From Arthrobacter silviterrae (lineage in GTDB: Bacteria > Actinomycetota > Actinomycetes > Actinomycetales > Micrococcaceae), in contig NZ_JAAKZI010000035.1 in NCBI RefSeq assembly GCF_011045165.1, positions 1-45,610 on the forward strand: a stretch of 45,610 nt of DNA, read 5' to 3'. This document shows, one piece after another, positions 35,585-44,200 of this stretch (the first letter of the stretch is position 1; every line of letters begins with the position of its first letter). The position numbers were made by a program, and so were the translations under genes. Under the pieces are notes generated by a model. The model had not been told where the DNA came from. It did not search any database and saw only the letters and a list, made by a program, of their open reading frames with translations.

Positions 35585-35904
35585 TTGGCGTCCTCCTCAG
35601 ATTTTTCAGCCTTCTTGGAGGCCTTTTTGGCTTCCTTGTCAGCCTTCTTGGAGGCCTTCTCCACCGGTGCGGCAGCGGCGACGTCCGGGCGAATGCCCAG
35701 CTCGCGTTCGCGCAGCACTGTGTAGATGCGGGCGATGTCGCGCTTTACAACGCGCAAGCGACCGTGGCTTTCCAGCTGACCGGTGGCGGACTGGAAACGC
35801 AGGTTGAACAGTTCCTCCTTGGCCTTCCGGAGTTCTTCAACAAGACGCTCGTTGTCGAACCCGTCAAGCTGTGCAGGGGCAAGTTCCTTGGAACCAACTG
35901 ACAT
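35581..35904 (-). CDS. rpmC: 50S ribosomal protein L29 with Lys/Ala-rich tail
   Basis: The protein has 107 residues against about 65 in E. coli. The L29 helical hairpin core occupies about 10-75 ([41 protein letters not shown]). A C-terminal tail of about 30 residues is a run of Lys/Ala/Glu ([19 protein letters not shown]). L29 sits at the peptide-exit tunnel rim. The ATG at 35904 is two bases after rplP. Confidence 0.97.
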   Translation of the reverse strand: MSVGSKELAPAQLDGFDNERLVEELRKAKEELFNLRFQSATGQLESHGRLRVVKRDIARIYTVLRERELGIRPDVAAAAPVEKASKKADKEAKKASKKAEKSEEDAK

Positions 35905-35906
35905 CT

Positions 35907-36323
35907 CTACTCACCACCTTCGCGACGCACGATGCGTGCTTTCAACGGCAGCTTGTGGATTGCCAGGCGCAGTGCCTCGCGAGCTACCTCTTCTGATACA
36001 CCGGAGAGTTCGAAGAGAACACGGCCGGGCTTGACATTCGCGATCCACCACTCGGGGGAACCCTTACCGGAACCCATGCGGGTTTCAGCAGGCTTCTTCG
36101 TCAGCGGGCGGTCGGGGTAGATGTTGATCCACACCTTTCCACCGCGCTTGATGTGGCGGGTCATGGCGATACGAGCGGACTCGATCTGGCGGTTGGTGAC
36201 GTAGGCGGGCGTCAGGGCCTGAATGCCCCACTCACCAAACGTGACCGTGGTTCCGCCAGTAGCCTGCCCGGAACGACCCGGGTGGTGCTGCTTGCGGAAC
36301 TTTACTCGACGTGGGATAAGCAT
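35907..36323 (-). CDS. rplP: 50S ribosomal protein L16
   Basis: The 138-residue protein starts [19 protein letters not shown] and carries [32 protein letters not shown] motifs, the tRNA-contacting L16/L10e core. Length is standard. The ATG at 36323 directly follows the rpsC stop without a gap, so translation is coupled to S3. Confidence 0.98.
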   Translation of the reverse strand: MLIPRRVKFRKQHHPGRSGQATGGTTVTFGEWGIQALTPAYVTNRQIESARIAMTRHIKRGGKVWINIYPDRPLTKKPAETRMGSGKGSPEWWIANVKPGRVLFELSGVSEEVAREALRLAIHKLPLKARIVRREGGE

Positions 36324-37163
36324 TTAAGCCTGCCCTCCTTCTACTGCCGGAGCTGAAGCTGCGGGAGCCTCCACCGGGGCAGCAGCCTCGGTGCGCTCGG
36401 GACGGTCGTTGCGACGACGGTCGCCACCGGCGCGGGGGCCGCGGGGACCGCGGTCATCGCCGTCACGACGCGGGCCACGGCCACGGGCGGGAGCTGCGGC
36501 TGCCTGGGCAGCCAGTTCCTTGCTCGTGACATCGCCCTTGTAGATCCAGACCTTGACACCGATGCGGCCGAACACGGTTTTGGCTTCAAAGAAGCCGTAG
36601 TCGATGTTGGCGCGCAGGGTGTGCAGGGGCACACGACCTTCGCGGTAGAACTCGGTGCGGGACATTTCAGCGCCGCCCAGTCGACCGGCACAAGCGACAC
36701 GGATGCCCTTGACGCTGCCGGTGCGCTGTGCGGACTGCATGGCCTTCTTCATGGCGCGGCGGAAGGCCACACGTGAAGTCAGCTGCTCGGCGATGCCCTG
36801 GGCAACAAGCTGAGCGTCTGCTTCCGGGTTCTTCACTTCCAGGATGTTCAGCTGAACCTGCTTGCCGGTGAGCTTTTCGAGCTCGCCGCGGATGCGGTCT
36901 GCTTCAGCTCCGCGGCGGCCGATGACGATGCCCGGACGTGCGGTGTGGATGTCCACACGTACACGGTCGCGGGTCCGCTCGATCTCAACCTTGGAAATGC
37001 CGGCCCGGTCCATGCCCGTGGACATGAGTGCGCGGATCTGGATGTCTTCCTTTACGAAGTCCTTATACCGCTGCCCGGGCTTGTTGCTGTCCGCGAACCA
37101 GTGTGAACGGTGGTCCGTGGTGATCCCGAGACGGAACCCGTGCGGGTTTACTTTCTGTCCCAC
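36324..37163 (-). CDS. rpsC: 30S ribosomal protein S3 with RG-rich C-terminal tail
   Basis: The protein has 279 residues against 233 in E. coli. The core is complete: [15 protein letters not shown], the KH domain (about 39-107, [15 protein letters not shown]), and the S3-C domain ([28 protein letters not shown]). After about residue 215 a tail of roughly 60 residues alternates Arg, Gly and Asp ([21 protein letters not shown]) and ends in Ala/Glu/Pro. S3 forms the mRNA entry pore with S4 and S5. Confidence 0.97.
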   Translation of the reverse strand: MGQKVNPHGFRLGITTDHRSHWFADSNKPGQRYKDFVKEDIQIRALMSTGMDRAGISKVEIERTRDRVRVDIHTARPGIVIGRRGAEADRIRGELEKLTGKQVQLNILEVKNPEADAQLVAQGIAEQLTSRVAFRRAMKKAMQSAQRTGSVKGIRVACAGRLGGAEMSRTEFYREGRVPLHTLRANIDYGFFEAKTVFGRIGVKVWIYKGDVTSKELAAQAAAAPARGRGPRRDGDDRGPRGPRAGGDRRRNDRPERTEAAAPVEAPAASAPAVEGGQA

Positions 37164-37529
37164 TTAGCGAGCCTCCTCTTTCTCGGGGGTAGCGACAACC
37201 ACGGTGACGTGGCTGGTGCGCTTCTTGATCTGGAAGGCGCGACCCTGTGCACGCGGTTGGAACCGCTTCATGGTCGGGCCCTCGTCAACGAAGATTTCGC
37301 TGATGTACAGATCGTTTTCGTTGAACGCGATGCTGTCGCGATCTGCCAGAACGCGGGCGTTAGCCACTGCGGACTGGACTACCTTGAATACCGGCTCTGA
37401 AGCTGCCTGGGGGGCAAACTTCAGAATCGCCAATGCCTCATTCGCCTGCTTGCCACGAATCAGGTTGACGACGCGCCGGGCCTTCATAGGCGTGACGCGC
37501 AGATGACGCGCACTTGCCTTGGCTTCCAT
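37164..37529 (-). CDS. rplV: 50S ribosomal protein L22
   Basis: The 121-residue protein lines the nascent-peptide exit tunnel. [21 protein letters not shown] and the tunnel-loop hairpin region [23 protein letters not shown] are conserved, and no resistance-type loop duplication is seen. The ATG at 37529 lies 39 bases after rpsS. The stop abuts the rpsC start. Confidence 0.98.
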   Translation of the reverse strand: MEAKASARHLRVTPMKARRVVNLIRGKQANEALAILKFAPQAASEPVFKVVQSAVANARVLADRDSIAFNENDLYISEIFVDEGPTMKRFQPRAQGRAFQIKKRTSHVTVVVATPEKEEAR

Positions 37530-37568
37530 TGCTATCCTTCTCTCGTCTTAGCCGTAAAAGCTAAGCGC

Positions 37569-37850
37569 CTAGCGGCGCTTGCCCTTGCGGTCGTCCTTGA
37601 CATGGCCGCGGAATGTCCGCGTGGGGGCGAATTCGCCGAGCTTGTGCCCGACCATCGACTCGGTGACAAACACGGGGATGTGCTTGCGACCATCGTGCAC
37701 GGCGATCGTGTGACCCAGCATGTCCGGGATGATCATCGAGCGGCGGGACCAGGTCTTAATGACGTTCTTGGTGCCCTTTTCGTTTTCCCTAGCTACCTTC
37801 ACAAAGAGGTGCTGGTCTACGAAGGGACCCTTTTTCAGGCTACGTGGCAT
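37569..37850 (-). CDS. rpsS: 30S ribosomal protein S19
   Basis: The 93 residues ([65 protein letters not shown]) match S19 along its whole length. S19 contacts S13 in the 30S head. The ATG at 37850 follows rplB by 12 bases. Confidence 0.98.
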   Translation of the reverse strand: MPRSLKKGPFVDQHLFVKVARENEKGTKNVIKTWSRRSMIIPDMLGHTIAVHDGRKHIPVFVTESMVGHKLGEFAPTRTFRGHVKDDRKGKRR

Positions 37851-37862
37851 GTCTCCAGGCTC

Positions 37863-38702
37863 CTATCGCTTGTTCTTGCCAGTACGACGGCGACGAACAA
37901 TCAGTTTGTCGCTCTCTTTGTTGGGACGGCGGGTACGGCCTTCCGGCTTACCGTTCGGGTTGACCGGGTGACGTCCACCGGAGGTCTTGCCCTCACCACC
38001 ACCGTGCGGGTGGTCGACAGGGTTCATCACGACACCACGCACGGTCGGGCGGACGCCCTTCCAGCGCATGCGCCCTGCCTTGCCCCAGTTGATGTTGGAC
38101 TGCTCAGCGTTGCCCACTTCACCGATGGTGGCGCGGCAGCGCGCATCAACGTTGCGGATTTCACCGGAGGGCAGACGCAGCTGGGCGAACTTGCCTTCCT
38201 TGGCGACGAGTTGAACAGACGCACCTGCTGAACGGGCCATCTTGGCACCGCCGCCGGGACGCAGCTCCACAGCGTGGATAACAGTACCCACGGGGATGTT
38301 GCGCAACGGCAGGTTGTTGCCAGGCTTGATGTCAGCTGCGGGGCCGGCTTCGACGAAGTCGCCCTGCTTGAGCTTGTTCGGGGCGATGATGTAACGCTTG
38401 GTGCCATCAACGTAGTGCAGGAGGGCAATGCGTGCGGTGCGGTTGGGATCGTATTCGATCTCAGCAACGCGTGCGTTGACGCCGTCCTTGTCGTGGCGAC
38501 GGAAGTCAATCAGGCGGTACTGGCGCTTGTGGCCACCACCCTTGTGACGAGTCGTGATACGACCGGTGTTATTGCGGCCACCCTTTTTGGGCAGGGGACG
38601 GACCAGAGACTTCTCCGGCGTCGACCGCGTGATTTCAGTGAAGTCGGCAACGCTCGAGCCGCGACGGCCCGGGGTTGTCGGCTTGTATTTACGGATTCCC
38701 AT
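37863..38702 (-). CDS. rplB: 50S ribosomal protein L2
   Basis: The 279-residue protein is needed for subunit association and peptidyl transfer. [43 protein letters not shown] segments, and the catalytic-site-proximal [20 protein letters not shown] region are conserved. The ATG is at 38702, 30 bases after rplW. Confidence 0.98.
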   Translation of the reverse strand: MGIRKYKPTTPGRRGSSVADFTEITRSTPEKSLVRPLPKKGGRNNTGRITTRHKGGGHKRQYRLIDFRRHDKDGVNARVAEIEYDPNRTARIALLHYVDGTKRYIIAPNKLKQGDFVEAGPAADIKPGNNLPLRNIPVGTVIHAVELRPGGGAKMARSAGASVQLVAKEGKFAQLRLPSGEIRNVDARCRATIGEVGNAEQSNINWGKAGRMRWKGVRPTVRGVVMNPVDHPHGGGEGKTSGGRHPVNPNGKPEGRTRRPNKESDKLIVRRRRTGKNKR

Positions 38703-38732
38703 AGTTTATTTCCTCGTTAAAGTGGTCTCCGC

Positions 38733-39038
38733 TTAGGAAAGCGGACCGCCGAAGATGTCGATTGTGCCTTCGCGAAGGGAAACAATTGCGCGCTTGGTGT
38801 TCTTGCGCTGTCCCCATCCGAACTTGGTGCGCTTGCGCTTGCCGGCACGGTTGATGGTGTTGATCGAGTCGACCTTGACGGAGAAGATTTTCTCCACGGC
38901 CAGCTTGATCTCGGTCTTGTTCGAGCGGGGGTCGACCAGGAAGGTGTACTTGCCTTCGTCGATCAAGCCGTAGCTCTTTTCCGAGACGACGGGTGCAAGC
39001 ACTACGTCGCGCGGATCCTTGATGGTGACGGCGCTCAC
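38733..39038 (-). CDS. rplW: 50S ribosomal protein L23
   Basis: The 101-residue tunnel-exit protein, which docks trigger factor and SRP, shows [28 protein letters not shown] and the basic [19 protein letters not shown] loop. The GTG at 39038 overlaps the rplD stop by four bases, so L4 and L23 are translationally coupled. Confidence 0.98.
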   Translation of the reverse strand: MSAVTIKDPRDVVLAPVVSEKSYGLIDEGKYTFLVDPRSNKTEIKLAVEKIFSVKVDSINTINRAGKRKRTKFGWGQRKNTKRAIVSLREGTIDIFGGPLS

Positions 39039-39865
39039 TTGGCGTCCTCCTCAATTGTCTGGGCCGACTCGCCACCGGCGGGAACAAAGCCTGCGGCCTT
39101 GGCTTCCTCAACCGTTGCGAACCAAACCTCGGCCACCGTGGCGTCGTACCAGCGTGAACCAGGCACGTGGTACTTCATCGAGTCCTTGTTGCCCTTGATG
39201 GTGCCTTCGGCAGCATCGGCAGCGTCCACGGAATCTTCAACCAACAGCATGCTGGAGGCAAAAGCCTCGGCAGCGGCGCGGCCGGAAACGAAGACATCGT
39301 AGGCAGCCTGCGTGAACACAATGTCATCGGAAACAAGCACGTCATAGGTGTTGAGCTGGTCAACGTAGAGGACGTGGATGTTGGTGATGTTGCGAACGCT
39401 CAGTGCGGCAACGTCGTTGGCGCGCTCAATGACAACCAGCAGGTTCTTGCGGTCGGACACGCCGGCCAGAACTGCCTTGGCAGCCTTCGTGGACGGCGTG
39501 GTGCCAGCAACGAGTTCAGCAACAACGTGGATGCGGCCGTTGCGCGCCCGGTCGGAGAGGGCGCCGCGCAGGGCTGCAGCCTTCATCTTCTTGGGTGTGC
39601 GCTGGCTGTAGTCACGAGGGGTCGGGCCGTGGACAACGCCACCGCCGGTCATGTGCGGGGCGCGGATGGAACCCTGGCGGGCGCGGCCGGTGCCCTTCTG
39701 GGCAAACGGCTTGCGGCCGGCACCGGAAACTTCGGCGCGGGTCTTGGTCTTGTGCGTACCCTGGCGTGCAGCAGCGAGCTGGGCAACGACGACCTGGTGC
39801 AGCAACGGCACGTTGGTCTGTACGTCAAAGATCTCTGCGGGCAGGTCAACTCTTACAGTAGCCAT
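39035..39865 (-). CDS. rplD: 50S ribosomal protein L4 with extra C-terminal module
   Basis: The protein has 276 residues against about 200-210 in most bacteria. The L4 core ([29 protein letters not shown] tunnel loop, about 48-76; later [10 protein letters not shown]) ends near 200. A further 70 residues include a module at about 223-265 with [18 protein letters not shown] and AAGFVPAGG, nearly identical to the C-terminus of L17 (rplQ). L4 autoregulates the S10 operon in E. coli; no equivalent is shown here. The ATG at 39865 follows rplC by four bases. Confidence 0.97.
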   Translation of the reverse strand: MATVRVDLPAEIFDVQTNVPLLHQVVVAQLAAARQGTHKTKTRAEVSGAGRKPFAQKGTGRARQGSIRAPHMTGGGVVHGPTPRDYSQRTPKKMKAAALRGALSDRARNGRIHVVAELVAGTTPSTKAAKAVLAGVSDRKNLLVVIERANDVAALSVRNITNIHVLYVDQLNTYDVLVSDDIVFTQAAYDVFVSGRAAAEAFASSMLLVEDSVDAADAAEGTIKGNKDSMKYHVPGSRWYDATVAEVWFATVEEAKAAGFVPAGGESAQTIEEDAK

Positions 39866-39869
39866 TTAC

Positions 39870-40520
39870 TTATGCTCCCTTCACGGCGGTGCGTACCAGG
39901 ACGACCGAGCCGCGGGCACCGGGGACGGCACCCTTGATCAGCAGCAGCGACTTCTCGGCGTTGACGCCGTGAACCGTCAGGTTCATGGTCGTTACGCGCT
40001 CGGCACCCATGCGGCCTGCCATGCGCATGCCCTTGAAGACGCGGCCTGGGGTGGAGGCGCCACCGATGGAACCGGGCTTGCGGTGGTTCTTGTGTGCACC
40101 GTGCGAGGCCGGGGCGCCCTTGAAGCCGTGACGCTTCATGACACCGGCGAAGCCCTTGCCCTTGGAAGTGCCGACGACGTCGACCTTCTGGCCGGCTTCG
40201 AAGATCTCAACGGAGAGTTCCTGGCCGAGGGTGTAGCTGTCAGCGTCTGCGGTGCGCAGTTCCACCACGTGGCGGCGAGGCGTGACGCCTGCCTTTTCAA
40301 AGTGGCCGGCCAGCGGCTTGGTCACCTTGCGCGGGTCGATCTGGCCGTAGCCGATCTGAACTGCGGTGTAGCCATCAACTTCTGCGTTGCGCAGCTGGGT
40401 GATGACATTGGAGTCGGCCTGGACGACGGTTACGGGAACAAGCTTGTTGTTCTCGTCCCAGACCTGGGTCATGCCGAGCTTCGTGCCCAGGATGCCCTTA
40501 GTGTTTCGGGTCGCGGTCAT
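39870..40520 (-). CDS. rplC: 50S ribosomal protein L3
   Basis: The 216-residue assembly-initiator protein has [17 protein letters not shown], the central loop [38 protein letters not shown] region reaching toward the peptidyl-transferase centre, and [15 protein letters not shown]. Length is typical. The ATG at 40520 lies 17 bases after rpsJ. Confidence 0.98.
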   Translation of the reverse strand: MTATRNTKGILGTKLGMTQVWDENNKLVPVTVVQADSNVITQLRNAEVDGYTAVQIGYGQIDPRKVTKPLAGHFEKAGVTPRRHVVELRTADADSYTLGQELSVEIFEAGQKVDVVGTSKGKGFAGVMKRHGFKGAPASHGAHKNHRKPGSIGGASTPGRVFKGMRMAGRMGAERVTTMNLTVHGVNAEKSLLLIKGAVPGARGSVVLVRTAVKGA

Positions 40521-40537
40521 AGTTTCTCAGCACCTCC

Positions 40538-40846
40538 CTACAGTTTGATTTCGATGTTCACGTCAGCCGGCAGGTCGAGACGCATAAGCGAATCCACCGC
40601 CTTGGGCGTGGGGTCGATGATGTCGATCAGACGCTTGTGCGTGCGCATTTCAAAGTGCTCGCGGCTGTCCTTGTACTTGTGAGGGGAACGAATTACACAG
40701 TAAACGTTCTTCTCGGTGGGCAGCGGCACCGGGCCGACTACCGTTGCGCCTGCGCGCGTGACCGTCTCAACGATCTTCCGAGCCGAAACATCAATGACCT
40801 CGTGGTCATATGACTTCAGCCGGATGCGGATTTTTTGTCCCGCCAT
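40538..40846 (-). CDS. rpsJ: 30S ribosomal protein S10
   Basis: The 102 residues ([69 protein letters not shown]) are standard S10/NusE, which acts both in the 30S head and in antitermination. The ATG at 40846 gives the correct N-terminus; the frame is open 28 codons further upstream but those residues are not S10. The ribosome binding site (GAAAGAGAG) is modest. It is the first gene of the S10 operon. Confidence 0.98.
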
Positions 40847-40902
40847 GGCGTCGTGACTCTCTTTCCTGTAACGAAGCAACCTGTAGTAGCGATGCTGTTG
40901 AC

Positions 40903-40917
40903 GTAAACACTGTTTAC
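40903..40917. promoter_or_regulatory. 15-bp perfect palindrome in the S10 leader
   Basis: GTAAACACTGTTTAC is a perfect 7+1+7 palindrome, 57 bases upstream of the rpsJ ATG and AT-rich compared with its surroundings. It has the form of a dimeric repressor site or a small RNA hairpin. Confidence 0.5.
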
Positions 40918-41150
40918 TTTTCCTGTTCAAAGCGGCATCTCTCGTGCCGCGCTCCCAACGAACTGAATCCGGACAGTTCCGGGTTCCTCAATCCGCCGAA
41001 GCTCCGACCCCCGCGGTCGGGCGTGTCGCGGACAAGCCACGCACGTACCCGCAAAACTTGCGAGGGTGGGTTATGTTTGGTCCTCAGCTTGGACCCTGCA
41101 TCGAGCATTATCTCGACCGGGACGCGAAAAGGCACTTGAACAACTCAATA

Positions 41151-41180
41151 AGTATGCCGGAATATGCCCACAATTGCCAA
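41151..41180 (-). promoter_or_regulatory. candidate S10 operon promoter
   Basis: TTGGCA (41175-41180) and CATACT (41151-41156) are separated by 18 bases on the minus strand. Transcription would start near 41144, giving a leader of about 300 bases before rpsJ. Confidence 0.5.
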
Positions 41181-41223
41181 CCGGGGAGTCGGGGTCGGCC
41201 CCGGCCGACGCGTCCGGATCCTG

Positions 41224-41266
41224 CAGCCGGCGGCGCTGCGCGGCCGCAGCGGGCGCCCGCCGGCTG
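41224..41266 (-). terminator. GC-rich hairpin downstream of the large membrane-protein gene
   Basis: CAGCCGGCGG (41224-41233) pairs with 41257-41266, and CGCTGCG (41234-41240) with CGCAGCG (41245-41251). It begins 15 bases past the stop codon. There is no T-run, so it may be a factor-dependent or imperfect terminator. Confidence 0.5.
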
Positions 41267-41281
41267 TTGCTGTGGGGAATG

Positions 41282-44200
41282 TCACGGCAGTTCCTGTGCC
41301 TGTCGGGGCTGGGCTGCACCTTCCGACGGCTTCTTCCGGTTCAGGCGCCACACTGCAAGGGCTATGAGTCCCAGGGCCAAAAGGGCCAGTAATACGTAGG
41401 TGTACCCCCGGAGGTACCACAGGACTGCTGTTGCCACCCCGATGGCACCCCAGACCGTGAAGATGCGCTCCCCCAGCGCCAGGCCGCCCACCAGCAGTGC
41501 CACGAACAGCAGTAGCGACAGCAGTTGTTGCAGGGTGTTACCGCTGAAGACTGTCAGGAGCCCGGCCAGGCTGGCAAAGGACGCCGAGGCAATCAGCAGA
41601 TAGCGTCCATGCTCCGCGCGTTTCCCCGCAAAGCGAAGCACCGCGAGGGCACCCACGGCGAGTGCCACCCACTCCACAAACCAGAACAGCCCCAGGTCGA
41701 CATGCACCGAGCTTGCCCTGAACCAGGCCAGCGCGGACGCCAGCACGGCTGCGTCAACAACGTGGGGCCGCCAGCGGGGAGGCGACTCGACGCAGGCCAA
41801 CGCTGCGACGCCGGTGAAGGCGGCGGCGCCAACCAGTACGACATCCGAATCGACCATGGACTCGAGCGAGAACAGCACACCCCCACCAAGCGCCACGCCA
41901 ACAATGCTCCAAAGTTGTTTGGGCGACGCCGGCACCAGGTCCCACAACACCAGGCGGACCAGGTAGAGGGCCCCCACGACCAGCACAAACCCGGCCAGGG
42001 CGGAAAGCCCTGCCCGTCCTGTCAGGTCAAAGACCTGGGCCTGGACCAGCACCCCTGCCCAAAGGACCGCAAGAGCACCCGGAAGAGCCATCCACGGCAG
42101 TCGCTCCAGCTGGGCACCGGATATAAGTGCCAGACCTGCCACCAGCCAGACGATGGCAAAGATCCCCACCCCTGCGCCACTGTCCACTGCGCCTGCCGTC
42201 AGGAGGAAGGCAGCCACGGCGGCCGCCCAGTACCAGCGGAATTCCGCTGTCCGCGGGGTGTGGACGCACCGCCAAGCGACGGCAGCTGCGCTCAGCCCCG
42301 TCAGCATCAGGGCAGTGGCACCCGGCCAAAGCACCGGAGCAACGGTGGCGGAGGCGCCCACGACGACGGCGATGGCCAGGTAGGATGCACCGCGGGCGCG
42401 GAACACCTGCCGGGCCACGACGGACGTTCCCGCCAGCAGTCCCAGTTCCAGGACCACCACCCAACGGTGTCCGGCGGGGGCGCCCAGTCCCCCGGCCTCC
42501 AGGAGGTATGTCAGGGGCAAGGCCGCCTGTGCAGCCAGCAGCAGCCACACGCTGGAGCGCAGAATGTGCGGTTCTCCCCCGGCAGCGAAGGTGCTGCGCA
42601 TCGCCACCCACTGCGCAATCCACTGCAGCAGCAGGATGGCCGCCATGGCCAGGCTCAGCACGGCGGGACTCTTGGTGAATTCAGTGACGAGCACACCGGC
42701 CAGGATGGTGGCGGCAATTCTGGCCAGCAGGAAATGTGCTCCGCGCAGGGTGGCCTGGACCGCCCGGGCTGCGCAGCTTGCGGCAGCCACCACAATCAGG
42801 GCCAGGGCGGCTTCGAGCGTGCGCCTGTCCCCCACGTGGAACAGTGCGACAAGGGACATGGCGCCCGACGAAGCCCACGCCACAGCCAGTGCGCCGTCGG
42901 GCCGCACGGCCACGACGTGCCCCAGCACAGCCACAGCGGCCACCACCAGTGCAACGGCCGTGATCTCCGGCCATGAACCGTCCTGGCCATCCATCGCCCC
43001 CAGCCCGGCTGCCAGCACTGTCAGGCACAGCGTGGCCAGCATGTCCACGGACAGTCCCCGGGGGCCGTATCCGTGCCAGTGGGCCCAAGCCAGAATAAGA
43101 AGTTGCGGCACCAGTGCCACGAGGACGACCTGCCCGATCGTTACCGGACCGCCCCCGAACGCCGGCCCGGACACGTGTGCTGCCCATGTCCGGTACAAGG
43201 CTGCGGCAGCCATCAAGGAGGCCGCCCGGGCACCCCACCAATAGATCCACCGGTGCATGCGGTCCTGACGCAATCGAAGGCGCAGGCCCATGGCCGCCAG
43301 GAAAAGCACCAAAAGGCCCCAGCCGGCAGCAGCGCCAGGGGCCCCGAAAACAGACTCTGCGCTGAGGGCCCCAACCAACAGGACGCTGGGAGCGACCAGT
43401 TCCGCGGCAACATAGGGCCCCATGCGCGGCAGCATGGCAAATGAATGGATGCATGCCGCTGCGGTCAGGGCCGCCGCGGCCAGGGCAAAGGCAGGATCCA
43501 CGGCAGAATCCGTGGGGTGGCCTCCACCGAATTCCTGGATCATGTGGAGGTTGGCGAGGGCCAGGGCCATCGCCAGGCCCACGGCAGCCCAGGCGCGGCC
43601 CGACCAGTCGGTCACCGGGTTGGGGACGCCGATCCGCCCCATCAAGGTGTCCACCAATAGCTGGCCGGCGGAAATGACGGCCGTCACGGCAAGAATTGCG
43701 GCCAGTTTCACCGGTTGCGCCGGAATCCAGGCGGCCAGGGCTGAAGCTGCCAGCGCTGTGGCGGCAAACCTTGCCGCTGCCGCCATGAACCGGCGCAGCA
43801 GGGGTGTGCTGCTGGTTAGCAGCCGAAACACCAGGTAGGCCAGGACCACGGCCAGCACCACCGTCCAGGCTTCGGCGCTGAGGAAGGAGGCCGCCACGAT
43901 GGCCGCACCCACAGCCGGGAGCGGCAGCCACTCCCCTTTCGGCAGGAACGCCGGAACGACTGCCATTCCGGTGGCCAGCCCCACGACGATGGGAACGGCG
44001 GGGCTCCATGCCCATCCCCCCGAACCGTCAGCACCGGGAACCAGTCCATATGACCATGGCACTGCTGCCACAGCCACCGCGGAAACGGCAATGAAGACGT
44101 CCCTGTCCACCCACAGCGGACTGCGCAGCCAGCTGCCCATCGCGGTGCGGGTGAAAGCCAGCGCCACTGCCTGGACGGACAGCACCACCGTCATGGAGCC

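Larger units (their letters stand above)
40847..41281 (-). other. 435-bp S10 operon upstream region and leader
   Basis: I see no coding capacity here. In minus-strand order it holds the GC-rich hairpin after the large membrane-protein gene (41224-41266), the candidate promoter (41151-41180) and a leader of about 300 bases. The leader contains a hairpin (GCGGCA, 40932-40937, with TGCCGC, 40945-40950) and a 15-base perfect palindrome (40903-40917). It could host translational feedback like that of the enteric S10 leader, but no sequence similarity supports that. Confidence 0.65.

Noticed and set aside
41525-44015. Long open frames in other frames of the large membrane-protein gene, including 41525-42976 plus and 42681-44015 minus
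   Set aside because: Their translations are polar or Gly/Arg-rich noise; the 1363-residue frame has coherent membrane helices throughout.
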